In this document: positions 8,926-16,331 of the stretch, piece by piece | How the letters are laid out: the number at the start of each line of letters is the position of its first letter | How positions within the stretch are numbered: position 1 is the stretch's first letter | Assembly (NCBI RefSeq): GCF_017897595.1 | Contig: NZ_JAGKIK010000017.1 | Coordinates: forward strand, 1-64,000 | Source: Aquimarina sp. U1-2 | GTDB taxonomy: Bacteria > Bacteroidota > Bacteroidia > Flavobacteriales > Flavobacteriaceae | DNA length: 64,000 nucleotides | Direction: 5' to 3' | Translations under genes and position numbers: made by a program | Notes under the pieces: generated by a model | The model's database searches: none | What the model saw: the letters and a program-made list of their open reading frames with translations, nothing else | What the model was told of the DNA's origin: nothing

Positions 8926-8941
8926 TTTTGATTATTTACAT

Positions 8942-8957
8942 TGTTCCACGTGGAACA
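8942..8957. promoter_or_regulatory. parS-type ParB binding site 2
   Basis: A second perfect TGTTCCACGTGGAACA, extended to a 28-bp perfect palindrome (8936-8963). It is followed directly by another 14-bp palindrome, TAATAGTACTATTA (8961-8974). It lies in the 173-bp gap between ybeY and mnmG, 39 bp after site 1. Confidence 0.85.
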
Positions 8958-9068
8958 ATGTAATAGTACTATTACGGAGTGGATTATTTTAATGCATTTT
9001 TGATAATGGAAAAACTATATTTCAAAAAGCGTTGTAGGTTCACCCATAGATTATCAATTTTATGATAA

Positions 9069-9084
9069 CGTTCCACGTGGAACA
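9069..9084. promoter_or_regulatory. parS-type ParB binding site 3
   Basis: CGTTCCACGTGGAACA matches the perfect parS palindrome in 15 of 16 bases and keeps the full 14-bp core. It ends 14 bp before the mnmG start codon, so bound ParB could affect mnmG transcription or translation initiation; that effect is inference. Confidence 0.8.
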
Positions 9085-9098
9085 ATTTATATAGAATT

Positions 9099-10970
9099 AT
9101 GTTTGAAAAGGAATATGATGTTATTGTTGTAGGTGCTGGTCATGCAGGAAGCGAGGCAGCGGCCGCAGCTGCAAATTTGGGTTGTAGTACGTTGTTGATT
9201 ACAATGAATTTGCAAAATATAGCTCAAATGAGTTGTAACCCTGCTATGGGCGGTATAGCAAAAGGGCAAATTGTTCGAGAAATAGATGCGCTAGGTGGAT
9301 ACAGTGGGATAGTAAGTGATAAAACGGCTATCCAATTTAAGATGTTGAATAAATCTAAAGGACCTGCAATGTGGAGTCCTAGAGTGCAGAGCGATAGAAT
9401 GCGCTTTGCTGAAGAATGGAGATTATTGCTAGAGCAAACAGAACATCTTGACTTTTATCAGGAAATGGTAGGTGGATTGATCGTAAATGATGGAAAGATA
9501 TGTGGAGTAAAAACTTCGTTGGGGATTGAAGTACGTGCCAAAACTGTAGTCCTTACTAACGGAACTTTTCTAAACGGATTAATTCATATCGGCGAAAAGC
9601 AATTTGGTGGAGGTAGAGCTGGTGAAAAATCGGCGACCGGAATTACAGAACAATTGGTGGATTTGGGATTTGATTCCGGAAGAATGAAAACGGGAACACC
9701 CCCGAGAGTAGATGGCCGATCATTAGCGTATTCAAAGATGATTGAACAACCAGGTGACGAACATCCTGAAAAATTTAGTTATTCAGATGCTACCAAACCA
9801 CTTTTAGAACAAAGGTCTTGTCATATGACCTATACGTCTACTCAGGTTCATGATTTGCTGAGAGAAGGTTTTGATCGATCTCCAATGTTCAACGGACGAA
9901 TAAAAAGTATAGGCCCTCGGTATTGCCCATCTATAGAAGATAAGATTAATCGTTTTGCCGATAAAGATCGACATCAGCTTTTTGTTGAGCCCGAGGGTTG
10001 GAACACCGTAGAGGTATACGTAAATGGTTTTTCAACCTCGCTACCCGAGGATGTTCAATTTAAGGCTTTGCGATCTGTTGCGGGTTTTGAAAAAGTGAAA
10101 TTTTTTAGACCGGGATATGCAATCGAATATGATTATTTTCCACCGACGCAGTTAACGCATACACTAGAAACAAAATTAGTGTCTGGTTTATTTTTTGCCG
10201 GACAAATTAATGGAACAACCGGATATGAAGAAGCGGCTTCTCAAGGTTTAATTGCCGGAATTAATGCGGCGCTAAAAGTTAAAGAAAAAGAAGCCTTTAT
10301 TCTAAAAAGAAGCGAAGCCTATATAGGTGTTTTAATTGATGATCTTATCACAAAGGGCACAGAAGAACCGTATAGAATGTTTACCTCTAGAGCAGAGTAT
10401 AGAACGTTGTTAAGACAAGACAATGCAGACTTTAGGTTAACACCAAAATCTTTTGACATTGGTTTAGCTTCAGTAGAGCGAATGAAACGAATGGAAGAGA
10501 AAGAAAAAAAAGCAACTGCATTTGTGCAATTTTTTAAAGAAACAAGTGTGTCGCCAGATGAAGCTAATCCTGTTTTAGAAGCAAAAAATTCGTCACCAGT
10601 AAAGCAAAGTGGGAAAATGTTTAAACTATTTGCCCGACCGCAAATTACTTTAGAAGATGTCAGAAATTTCGAAAAAGTAGAAGCCTATATTAAAGAGCAT
10701 CATCTGGATAAAGAGATATTAGAACAAACCGAAATCCAAGTAAAGTATTCAGGATATATAGAGAAAGAAAAAAATAATGCAGATAAATTAAATCGTTTAG
10801 AGGAAGTTAAAATTCCAAAGAATTTCGATTATACAAAATTAAAATCATTGTCTTATGAAGCTTGTGAAAAAATGTCAAGAATAAAGCCTGCTACCATTTC
10901 TCAGGCATCAAGAATTAGCGGAGTTTCCCCTAGTGATATTTCTGTGTTATTAGTGTACATGGGTAGGTAA
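9099..10970 (+). CDS. mnmG: tRNA uridine-5-carboxymethylaminomethyl modification enzyme MnmG (GidA)
   Basis: The 623-residue FAD enzyme works with MnmE to install the cmnm5 group on the wobble uridine of several tRNAs. The N-terminus has the dinucleotide-binding motif VVGAGHAGSEAA (about residues 10-21). It is followed by the MnmG signatures MSCNPAMGGIAKGQIVREIDALGG (about 43-66, the first part visible as SCNPAMGG) and GTGGRAGE-like and TGTPPRVDGR segments. GYEEAASQGLIAGINAA (about 370-386) and the C-terminal helical MnmE-interaction domain complete it. Length and order are standard. parS sites flank the gene on both sides. gidA/mnmG is classically close to oriC in many bacteria. Confidence 0.97.
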   Translation: MFEKEYDVIVVGAGHAGSEAAAAAANLGCSTLLITMNLQNIAQMSCNPAMGGIAKGQIVREIDALGGYSGIVSDKTAIQFKMLNKSKGPAMWSPRVQSDRMRFAEEWRLLLEQTEHLDFYQEMVGGLIVNDGKICGVKTSLGIEVRAKTVVLTNGTFLNGLIHIGEKQFGGGRAGEKSATGITEQLVDLGFDSGRMKTGTPPRVDGRSLAYSKMIEQPGDEHPEKFSYSDATKPLLEQRSCHMTYTSTQVHDLLREGFDRSPMFNGRIKSIGPRYCPSIEDKINRFADKDRHQLFVEPEGWNTVEVYVNGFSTSLPEDVQFKALRSVAGFEKVKFFRPGYAIEYDYFPPTQLTHTLETKLVSGLFFAGQINGTTGYEEAASQGLIAGINAALKVKEKEAFILKRSEAYIGVLIDDLITKGTEEPYRMFTSRAEYRTLLRQDNADFRLTPKSFDIGLASVERMKRMEEKEKKATAFVQFFKETSVSPDEANPVLEAKNSSPVKQSGKMFKLFARPQITLEDVRNFEKVEAYIKEHHLDKEILEQTEIQVKYSGYIEKEKNNADKLNRLEEVKIPKNFDYTKLKSLSYEACEKMSRIKPATISQASRISGVSPSDISVLLVYMGR

Positions 10971-11449
10971 TGGAATATGTAATTTTAAAACAAGAAAAGG
11001 CATTAAAAGGAAGGATACTATCAATATTGATTTTGGCCTTTTCTGTTTTTTATGCATTTCAAACTTCTGTACCAATATATTCGCGAATATTTATGCTCTT
11101 GATAGCTTTGGGCATGTTTGGCTTTTCTATTTCTTATAAAATTAATCTAGATTTTAACAATCAGAAACTATTTTCGATTTTTGGAGTAGTGTTGATCAAA
11201 ACAAAATTGAAGTTAGAATTTCCAGACTATATTTCTGTTTTTTCTACTTCTTTTAAATTAGATAATGAATGGGGAGCGGTAAGTGCTATCGGAACCCAAG
11301 AAAAACATGACAAAACAGTAGTTCGGTTTTTTACGGGAAACAGATATGCTACACTGTATAGGTCTGCAAGTTATCAAAAAGCCTTAGATAAAGCTAAAGC
11401 CTTACATACTATGTTGTCTATAGAAATCTATGAAGCCGATAAATCATAG
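10970..11449 (+). CDS. Small membrane protein of unknown function
   Basis: The 159-residue protein starts by a TAATG overlap with the mnmG stop codon, so the two are almost certainly co-transcribed and perhaps translationally coupled. It has two membrane helices near the N-terminus (ILSILILAFSVFYAFQTSV and FMLLIALGMFGFSISYKI, about residues 17-58). A beta-rich cytoplasmic or periplasmic domain follows, with no recognisable catalytic residues (LKLEFPDYISVFSTSF, TVVRFFTGNRYATLYRS). The layout recalls bacterial PH-like or DUF-type small membrane domains but I do not recognise a family. Its TAG stop overlaps the fourth parS site. Confidence 0.8.
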   Translation: MEYVILKQEKALKGRILSILILAFSVFYAFQTSVPIYSRIFMLLIALGMFGFSISYKINLDFNNQKLFSIFGVVLIKTKLKLEFPDYISVFSTSFKLDNEWGAVSAIGTQEKHDKTVVRFFTGNRYATLYRSASYQKALDKAKALHTMLSIEIYEADKS

Positions 11450-11463
11450 TTCCACGTGGAACA
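11448..11463. promoter_or_regulatory. parS-type ParB binding site 4
   Basis: AGTTCCACGTGGAACA keeps the full 14-bp palindromic core (11449-11462) and matches the perfect site in 15 of 16 bases. It overlaps the stop codon of the preceding gene and lies about 2.4 kb from site 3, on the other side of mnmG. Confidence 0.8.
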
Positions 11464-11670
11464 AAATTAAAAATTTGATAACTCCTATTGGATATTTCAA
11501 TCTTCAAGAGTCTTAGAGTGCAAATTTGATCATCTATTTGTGTTTTAATGGTCAGTTAGAATCGTTAGAATATTATTGTTATTCTTTTATATTGATGTAG
11601 CTGTATTATAAAATTTAAAACATCTACGTTTTAATTATACCATAATTAATATCTTGAGTTTGATTGTTAT

Positions 11671-11698
11671 TTTGTTGAATAGTATTTGTTTACTTTCG
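11671..11698 (+). promoter_or_regulatory. Bacteroidota-type promoter
   Basis: TTTG (11671-11674) lies 16 nt before TACTTTCG (11691-11698), which fits the -7 consensus TAnnTTTG in seven of eight positions. The predicted transcription start is around 11704, about 200 nt before the methyltransferase start codon. Confidence 0.4.
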
Positions 11699-11703
11699 CC
11701 TGT

Positions 11704-11790
11704 TTGGTCGACCGGTCTCGAGATCGGGTTATGAATTTAAAATTACTTTTCAACCTTGCAAGAGAGGACAAAAACAAACAAGGTTTTTAA
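11704..11790 (+). ncRNA. Possible small RNA or structured leader
   Basis: Directly after a good promoter, the sequence can form a short hairpin (CCGGTC, loop TCGA, GATCGG; 11712-11727) and then AACCTTG (11752-11758) pairing with CAAGGTT (11779-11785), followed by a short T run. No open reading frame of note lies here. It could be a short RNA or the leader of the methyltransferase mRNA. I do not recognise an RNA family. The rest of the 11464-11902 gap is plain AT-rich sequence. Confidence 0.25.
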
Positions 11791-11902
11791 AAATCAATAA
11801 ATTAACAAACGAACTTGGGTTAATAGGATATCAAAACAGTTAAGAATGAAAAGAACCTTTTACTATTGAATAAACATTCCTAAAAAAGTATGCAAATAAC
11901 AA

Positions 11903-12754
11903 ATGAATAAAGAACAAAGTTTAGAGGTTTTTATCACCTGTAAAGATCATAGTGTATCAGGAGAAGAGTTTAAGTTGCTTCATGATGTTGAATACGATAT
12001 GCTGGTTACTTTTCCGAAACCTAATGATGCAGATTTAGGTACATATTATGAAAGTGACGATTACATATCACATACCGATGCTAAGCGTTCGCTCTTTGAA
12101 AACATGTATCAATGGATAAAATCATATGCCTTAAGAAAAAAAGTAGGGTTGGTTTCCAAATTGAATAATGGACCAGGAGAACTTTTAGACATCGGAGCGG
12201 GAACAGGTGATTTTTTGGTTGCGGCAAAAAAAAAGAGGTGGGCAGTATCTGGAACAGAACCTAACGATCATGCCAAAAAACTAGCAGAGCAAAAAGAAAT
12301 TAGTTTAGTTTTAGAAACGTCGAATTATGAAAATGAGAAATTTGATGTCATTACCATGTGGCATGTTTTAGAACATGTGTCAAATGTGAAAAATCAAATT
12401 GAGGAATTACAACGACTTGTAAAACCAAATGGATATGTTGTGATTGCTGTTCCAAACTTCAAGTCGTATGATGCACACTATTATAAATCGTTTTGGGCAG
12501 CCTACGATGTGCCGAGACATCTATGGCATTTTTCAAAAACTTCAATTCAAAAACTTTTTAGTACTCAAGGTTTTAAATTAGAAACAATTGTCCCAATGCG
12601 ATTTGATTCGTTTTATGTGTCTTTGTTGTCAGAAAAGTATCAGCATGGTAAAATGAACTTTTTAAAAGCGTTGTGGGTGGGGTTCTATTCAAATATAAAA
12701 GCAATACACTCTAAAGAATTTTCTTCGCATATCTACGTGCTTAAAAAACAATAA
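11903..12754 (+). CDS. Class I SAM-dependent methyltransferase
   Basis: The 283-residue protein has a UbiG-like methyltransferase domain in its middle. SAM-binding motif I is LLDIGAGTGDFL (about residues 94-105), the acidic loop is TEPNDHA, and motif II/III is FDVITMWHVLEHVSNV, followed by the LVKPNGYVVIAVPN strand. The first 70 residues (SLEVFITCKDHSVSGEEFKLL) form an accessory domain. A C-terminal region (YDVPRHLWHFSKTSI) matches the group often found in cell-surface polysaccharide or quinone modification; the substrate cannot be told. The gene order mnmG, small membrane protein, methyltransferase, OmpH-like lipoprotein is one I recall from other Flavobacteriaceae. The start ATG at 11903 gives an intact domain. 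Confidence 0.88.
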   Translation: MNKEQSLEVFITCKDHSVSGEEFKLLHDVEYDMLVTFPKPNDADLGTYYESDDYISHTDAKRSLFENMYQWIKSYALRKKVGLVSKLNNGPGELLDIGAGTGDFLVAAKKKRWAVSGTEPNDHAKKLAEQKEISLVLETSNYENEKFDVITMWHVLEHVSNVKNQIEELQRLVKPNGYVVIAVPNFKSYDAHYYKSFWAAYDVPRHLWHFSKTSIQKLFSTQGFKLETIVPMRFDSFYVSLLSEKYQHGKMNFLKALWVGFYSNIKAIHSKEFSSHIYVLKKQ

Positions 12755-12953
12755 TTCTTTGTTACTGGCTTTTTAATACGTTTTCGATAGTTTATATAGC
12801 ATAAGACATTGCTTTTTTTCAAAAAGCCGTTAAATCGTCTTATTTCGTATCTTTTTTAATAGCTTATATCTATTGCTTTATTCAGAATAATCGTTTTTTG
12901 TTATGAAATGATATTTTAAAGCTTTATTATTCATGGGATCACTCGAACTTTGA

Positions 12954-13123
12954 TATTTTTGCGCAGAACTAAATTTTTGAAAGACTAAACGAACATTCAT
13001 AAATTTTAAAAATTATTTCACCAAAGGGAATATTTGAAATTTTTAATGGGAGAGCGCAGCGGTTACCTACGTTCTCAATTTTTAAATTATTTCGTTTTTA
13101 AACAATTAAAAACATTTAAACGT
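12954..13123 (+). promoter_or_regulatory. Promoter and conserved structured leader, copy 2
   Basis: TATTTTTG (12954-12961) fits the -7 box TAnnTTTG exactly. From about 12983 to the start codon the sequence matches the inverted region upstream of the gene ending at 636. The hairpin GAGAGCG (13050-13056) with CGTTCTC (13070-13076) and a 13-nt loop is conserved, as is the TTTAAACGTATGAAAAAA end. The 12755-12953 part of the gap shows only AT-rich sequence with GGCTTTTT and AAAAAGCC about 45 nt apart. Confidence 0.5.
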
Positions 13124-13654
13124 ATGAAAAAATTCTTATCGGTTGTTAGTGTAGTTTTAATAATAACTGCCTGCAATCAACAAAATGTAAAAACAGGTTT
13201 TGTAAATAATACCAAAGTAGTTTCTGAATATGCAGAGATGAAAGAAGCTCAAGACAAATGGACTAAAAAGAACAACGAAGTAAGAGCAGAACTTGAGGAA
13301 AAGGCAAAGCAGTTCCAGATCGAGGTGCAAGGATATCAGAATATCATGAAATCTATGTCCAAAACGAATAGAGAAAAGAAAGAGCAAGAGCTTATGGGTA
13401 AACAGCAGGTATTGCAACGAGAACAGCAAACTAGAATGCAAGAAATCCAGCAAGGTAGTCAGCAAGAAATAGACTCTATTATAGGTAAGGTAAAAGATTT
13501 TATCAAAGACTATGGTAAAAAGAATGGATATACCTATATATATGGAGACACCGAGGTAAGTAATATTCTTTATGGTAAAGAAGAATTGGATATTACCGAT
13601 AAGATTATCAAGGAGCTCAACGGAGGAAAAGAGCCCGTTTCTGAAGAGAAATAA
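13124..13654 (+). CDS. OmpH/Skp-like lipoprotein
   Basis: I start this at ATG 13124 (MKKFLSVVSVVLIITACNQQ), because the in-frame extension upstream is made of the conserved untranslated leader. That gives 176 residues. The N-terminus is a lipoprotein signal with lipobox ITAC (Cys 18). The rest is a VGFV-like start (KTGFVNNTKVVSEYAEMKE), a long Gln/Glu/Lys coiled coil (about 45-125), and a C-terminal domain (DYGKKNGYTYIYGDTEVSNILYGKEELDITDKIIKELN) exactly of the Skp/OmpH type. Skp proteins are periplasmic chaperones for outer-membrane proteins; membrane-anchored versions are common in Bacteroidota. Strong terminators follow. Whether this copy is a true chaperone is inference from fold. Confidence 0.9.
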   Translation: MKKFLSVVSVVLIITACNQQNVKTGFVNNTKVVSEYAEMKEAQDKWTKKNNEVRAELEEKAKQFQIEVQGYQNIMKSMSKTNREKKEQELMGKQQVLQREQQTRMQEIQQGSQQEIDSIIGKVKDFIKDYGKKNGYTYIYGDTEVSNILYGKEELDITDKIIKELNGGKEPVSEEK

Positions 13655-13680
13655 TAATGGTATTTGAGCTATTTTTATAA

Positions 13681-13712
13681 AAACCTCACCAATTTTGGTG
13701 GGGTTTTCTTTT
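13681..13712 (+). terminator. Rho-independent terminator
   Basis: ACCTCACC/A and TGGTGGGGT form a stem around AATT, followed by TTTTCTTTT. It lies 27 bp after the stop codon of the OmpH-like gene. Confidence 0.75.
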
Positions 13713-13753
13713 AGAAAGCATTCTTAATGAATTGAGTTATGGTATTCCCACAT

Positions 13754-13789
13754 AGAATATCGACAAAAACCCTTTTTTGTCGATATTCT
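13754..13789. terminator. Very stable 16-bp hairpin, terminator-like
   Basis: AGAATATCGACAAAAA (13754-13769) and its exact complement (13774-13789) close a CCCT tetraloop. A TGTTTTTC run follows. The arms are perfect over 16 bp. It would act as a second terminator behind the OmpH-like gene. Being symmetric, it could also work in reverse. The rest of the gap to 13958 is AT-rich and holds a possible promoter box AACCTTTG near 13891. Confidence 0.6.
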
Positions 13790-13958
13790 TGTTTTTCACC
13801 CATTGATTTAAAGAAAGTTATTAATCTATAGTTTGTTTTTAAAATAATGATTTTTAATAACTTACATTCAATGTTAAATAACAAATAATTAACCTTTGTG
13901 ATTTTTGGAGAAAAAGATTTATTTATAATTTGTAAGAATAATCTTAAAATCTTAAATT

Positions 13959-15716
13959 ATGAAAACTATTTTATTATGGATCTCATGTTTTGCAACCTTG
14001 ACAATTAGCGCATTAGAAACTAATGAATACACACTTTCTTCTACTCAGTGTGATCCTGTAGCTATTCCAGATCCTAATTTTGAGCAGGCATTAATAGATC
14101 AGAATATTGATAGCGACGGTGTTCTTAATGGACAAATATGCAGGGTAGATGCCCAATCAATAAGAATACTTTCTGTTGTTAATAAGAATATTTCAAGTTT
14201 AATAGGTATAGAAGCATTTACAAATTTAAGAGAATTAAATTGTCAGATAAACAACTTAAGTAATATTGATGTCCGTCAAAACATATTACTAGAAAGTTTT
14301 AGTTGTTTCAAAAATAATTTATCTAGTATTAATGTCACTCAAAACATCAATTTACATAGCTTACAATGTGGAAATAATAATCTAACATCTATTGATATTA
14401 GCGCAAACACAAAATTATTCCAGTTTTCGTGTAACGACAATAGAATCTCTGTTTTGGATTTAAGTCAAAATTTAGAATTAGAAAGCATCAGATGCTACAG
14501 AAACTTAATAAGCAGTATTGATCTTAATAACCACACTAAGTTAAGTTCTTTAAATTGCTCATATAATCAGATAACTAATTTACAATTACCAAATAATGAA
14601 TCTTTAAATAGTTTAATATGCCATAATAACAGATTAACTCGTTTAGATTTAGGTAATAATCCAATAGGTCAGCTTTGGTGTAGCGATAATCCAATAAAAA
14701 GTCTTGATGTAAGCAATAAGCTTCTTGGTTTAGAATTAATTTGTGGAGGTCCAGAACTTGAAGAATTAAATCTAGACAACACTCCAAATTTAGGATTGCT
14801 ATTGAAAATCACAGAATCTAAATTGACAGAATTAGATTTGTCTAATCACCCTAACCTAAAAGAAATTTTTATTGCTAATTCTCCAATTCGTAGTGTAGAT
14901 ATAAGTAACACAAAGGTTAGTAATGCCATTTTTAGGAATAATCCCAATTTGCATACACTAAATTTAAAAAACGGCATACAAATAATAGACTTAGATGCAG
15001 TAAATGTTCCAGAATTATCGTGTGTTGACGTAGATGATACTTCTTACGCTCGTGCTCAGGTAGAAAACCAGAATTGGGAGGTAGACTATCAGATTAGATT
15101 CGGAGGCAATTGTCAAAGCTATAGACCTGGACCAGTTAGCAATCTATCTTGCCTAACATATAGTTTTGGATCTTCTTCATTCTTAGCGATGAGTTGGGAG
15201 TATGACTCTTCACTTTTAAATTATATTGATAAGTACGAAATAGAAGTTACTTTTAGTGATGGAAATATAGGGTACTACGAATCTCAGAAAGAACTTAGTA
15301 ATTTAACTATTCCCTATTCTGCAAACATACAATCTTGGAGGGTAAGGCCTTTCAATTCGAGAACTAGTCTTGGTATTTGGTCTGAAAATGTTGTAGGAAG
15401 TCAATGTTCACAGTTACCTCCATTTTCGAATATAGAAAATGTTCCCCTTAGGTTTTCAAGGCATGGAGATATATCGAGAAACAAGGATGAAATTAAGATT
15501 TACCCTTCTCCGATAAAGCGCGGAGAGCAGCTTATAATTCAATCAGATTTAGAGATAAGTAACTTAGAAGTATTTTCTCTTTCAGGTAAAATAACATATA
15601 AAAGTGATGATAATGTCAAATTTGTAGATACAAATAAACTAACAAAAGGACCTTATATTGTTAAGATAGAAACAAAAAGCGGTGGTTTAATAAGTAAAAT
15701 GATAGTGGTGGAGTAA
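13959..15716 (+). CDS. Leucine-rich-repeat surface protein with T9SS type A sorting domain
   Basis: The 585-residue protein has a Sec signal peptide (about 1-18), then a spacer with an EF-like DPNFEQALIDQNIDSDG stretch common in Bacteroidota surface proteins. About a dozen ~21-residue leucine-rich repeats of the form L..L.C..N.L..IDLS.N..L follow (about residues 65-345). A fibronectin type III-like region (about 385-475, PGPVSNLSCLTYSF...) comes next. The last ~80 residues are a Por secretion tail (IKIYPSPIKRGEQLIIQS ... GPYIVKIETKSGG). The T9SS would export it and sort it to the cell surface. Its role is probably adhesion or protein binding. It stands alone between terminators, with no partner gene. 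Confidence 0.9.
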   Translation: MKTILLWISCFATLTISALETNEYTLSSTQCDPVAIPDPNFEQALIDQNIDSDGVLNGQICRVDAQSIRILSVVNKNISSLIGIEAFTNLRELNCQINNLSNIDVRQNILLESFSCFKNNLSSINVTQNINLHSLQCGNNNLTSIDISANTKLFQFSCNDNRISVLDLSQNLELESIRCYRNLISSIDLNNHTKLSSLNCSYNQITNLQLPNNESLNSLICHNNRLTRLDLGNNPIGQLWCSDNPIKSLDVSNKLLGLELICGGPELEELNLDNTPNLGLLLKITESKLTELDLSNHPNLKEIFIANSPIRSVDISNTKVSNAIFRNNPNLHTLNLKNGIQIIDLDAVNVPELSCVDVDDTSYARAQVENQNWEVDYQIRFGGNCQSYRPGPVSNLSCLTYSFGSSSFLAMSWEYDSSLLNYIDKYEIEVTFSDGNIGYYESQKELSNLTIPYSANIQSWRVRPFNSRTSLGIWSENVVGSQCSQLPPFSNIENVPLRFSRHGDISRNKDEIKIYPSPIKRGEQLIIQSDLEISNLEVFSLSGKITYKSDDNVKFVDTNKLTKGPYIVKIETKSGGLISKMIVVE

Positions 15717-15925
15717 TAGAATAGTGAAAAGTATTGTCAAACAATAATTACATATAAGAAAAGATACTACCTCTTTCTAAAAGTAGGGTATTTTCTTTAA
15801 ACCCTTTACATTACAACAAATTTTATGAGTTTTTTGTGGAAACAGATTTTTATTCTCTGAAATTTAAGTACTACAAAAAGGATTATTTAAGTCAAGATTA
15901 AATCTTAAATTCTTACACTTCATCG

Positions 15926-15958
15926 AAAAAAATTGCCTTTTTTAGGCAATTTTTTTTT
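15926..15958 (+). terminator. Rho-independent terminator
   Basis: A 12-bp stem (AAAAAAATTGCC with GGCAATTTTTTT) around a 7-nt loop, ending in a run of T. It lies about 210 bp after the LRR gene. A weaker candidate with ATAC/GTAT arms sits at about 15765-15793. The rest of 15717-16263 is AT-rich with no gene seen. Confidence 0.7.
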
Positions 15959-16263
15959 AGGTAATAACGTTAAAAGCTTGAAAATTACAGAGAATTTTGG
16001 GTAACAAATAGCTCATATTCTTTATAAATTGAATACTATTTTGGTTGGTTTTAATTGTCATGATGAGGTTTTAGTACCGTTATAAATGACTGATTAACAA
16101 AATTTTATGTATATTAAGAGAATTTTGAAAATGACAACAAAGGCTTCTATACGGGGCGATATAAGCCGGGTCAGAAAATTATTACAAAAAAATAGTGAAT
16201 TTTAGTTTGTCATAAACAATTAATTTATAATTTTATGTCTTGGTAAAAAATATATTAACAAGA

Positions 16264-16323
16264 TTATCAACAAGCGCCCCAAATCGCAATGTTGATAAAA
16301 GTATATTCACTTTTTGTAAAGTG
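16264..16323 (+). promoter_or_regulatory. Inverted repeat and start-proximal hairpin before the adhesin gene run
   Basis: TTATCAAC (16264-16271) and GTTGATAA (16291-16298) are perfect inverted repeats 19 bp apart. Directly downstream, CACTTT (16308-16313) pairs with AAAGTG (16318-16323) in a small hairpin 8 nt before the start codon at 16332. Operator and translation-control roles are guesses. TTATCAACA differs by one base from a DnaA-box core, but two such boxes alone are not an origin. Confidence 0.3.
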
Positions 16324-16331
16324 GGATATCC

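Noticed and set aside
13034-13123. Longer start for the OmpH-like protein, adding 30 residues
   Set aside because: The extension is encoded by the leader conserved with an unrelated gene, and it would bury the lipoprotein signal; ATG 13124 is better.
16264-16300. Replication origin with DnaA boxes
   Set aside because: Only two one-mismatch motifs, no AT-rich unwinding block with further boxes, and no dnaA gene nearby.
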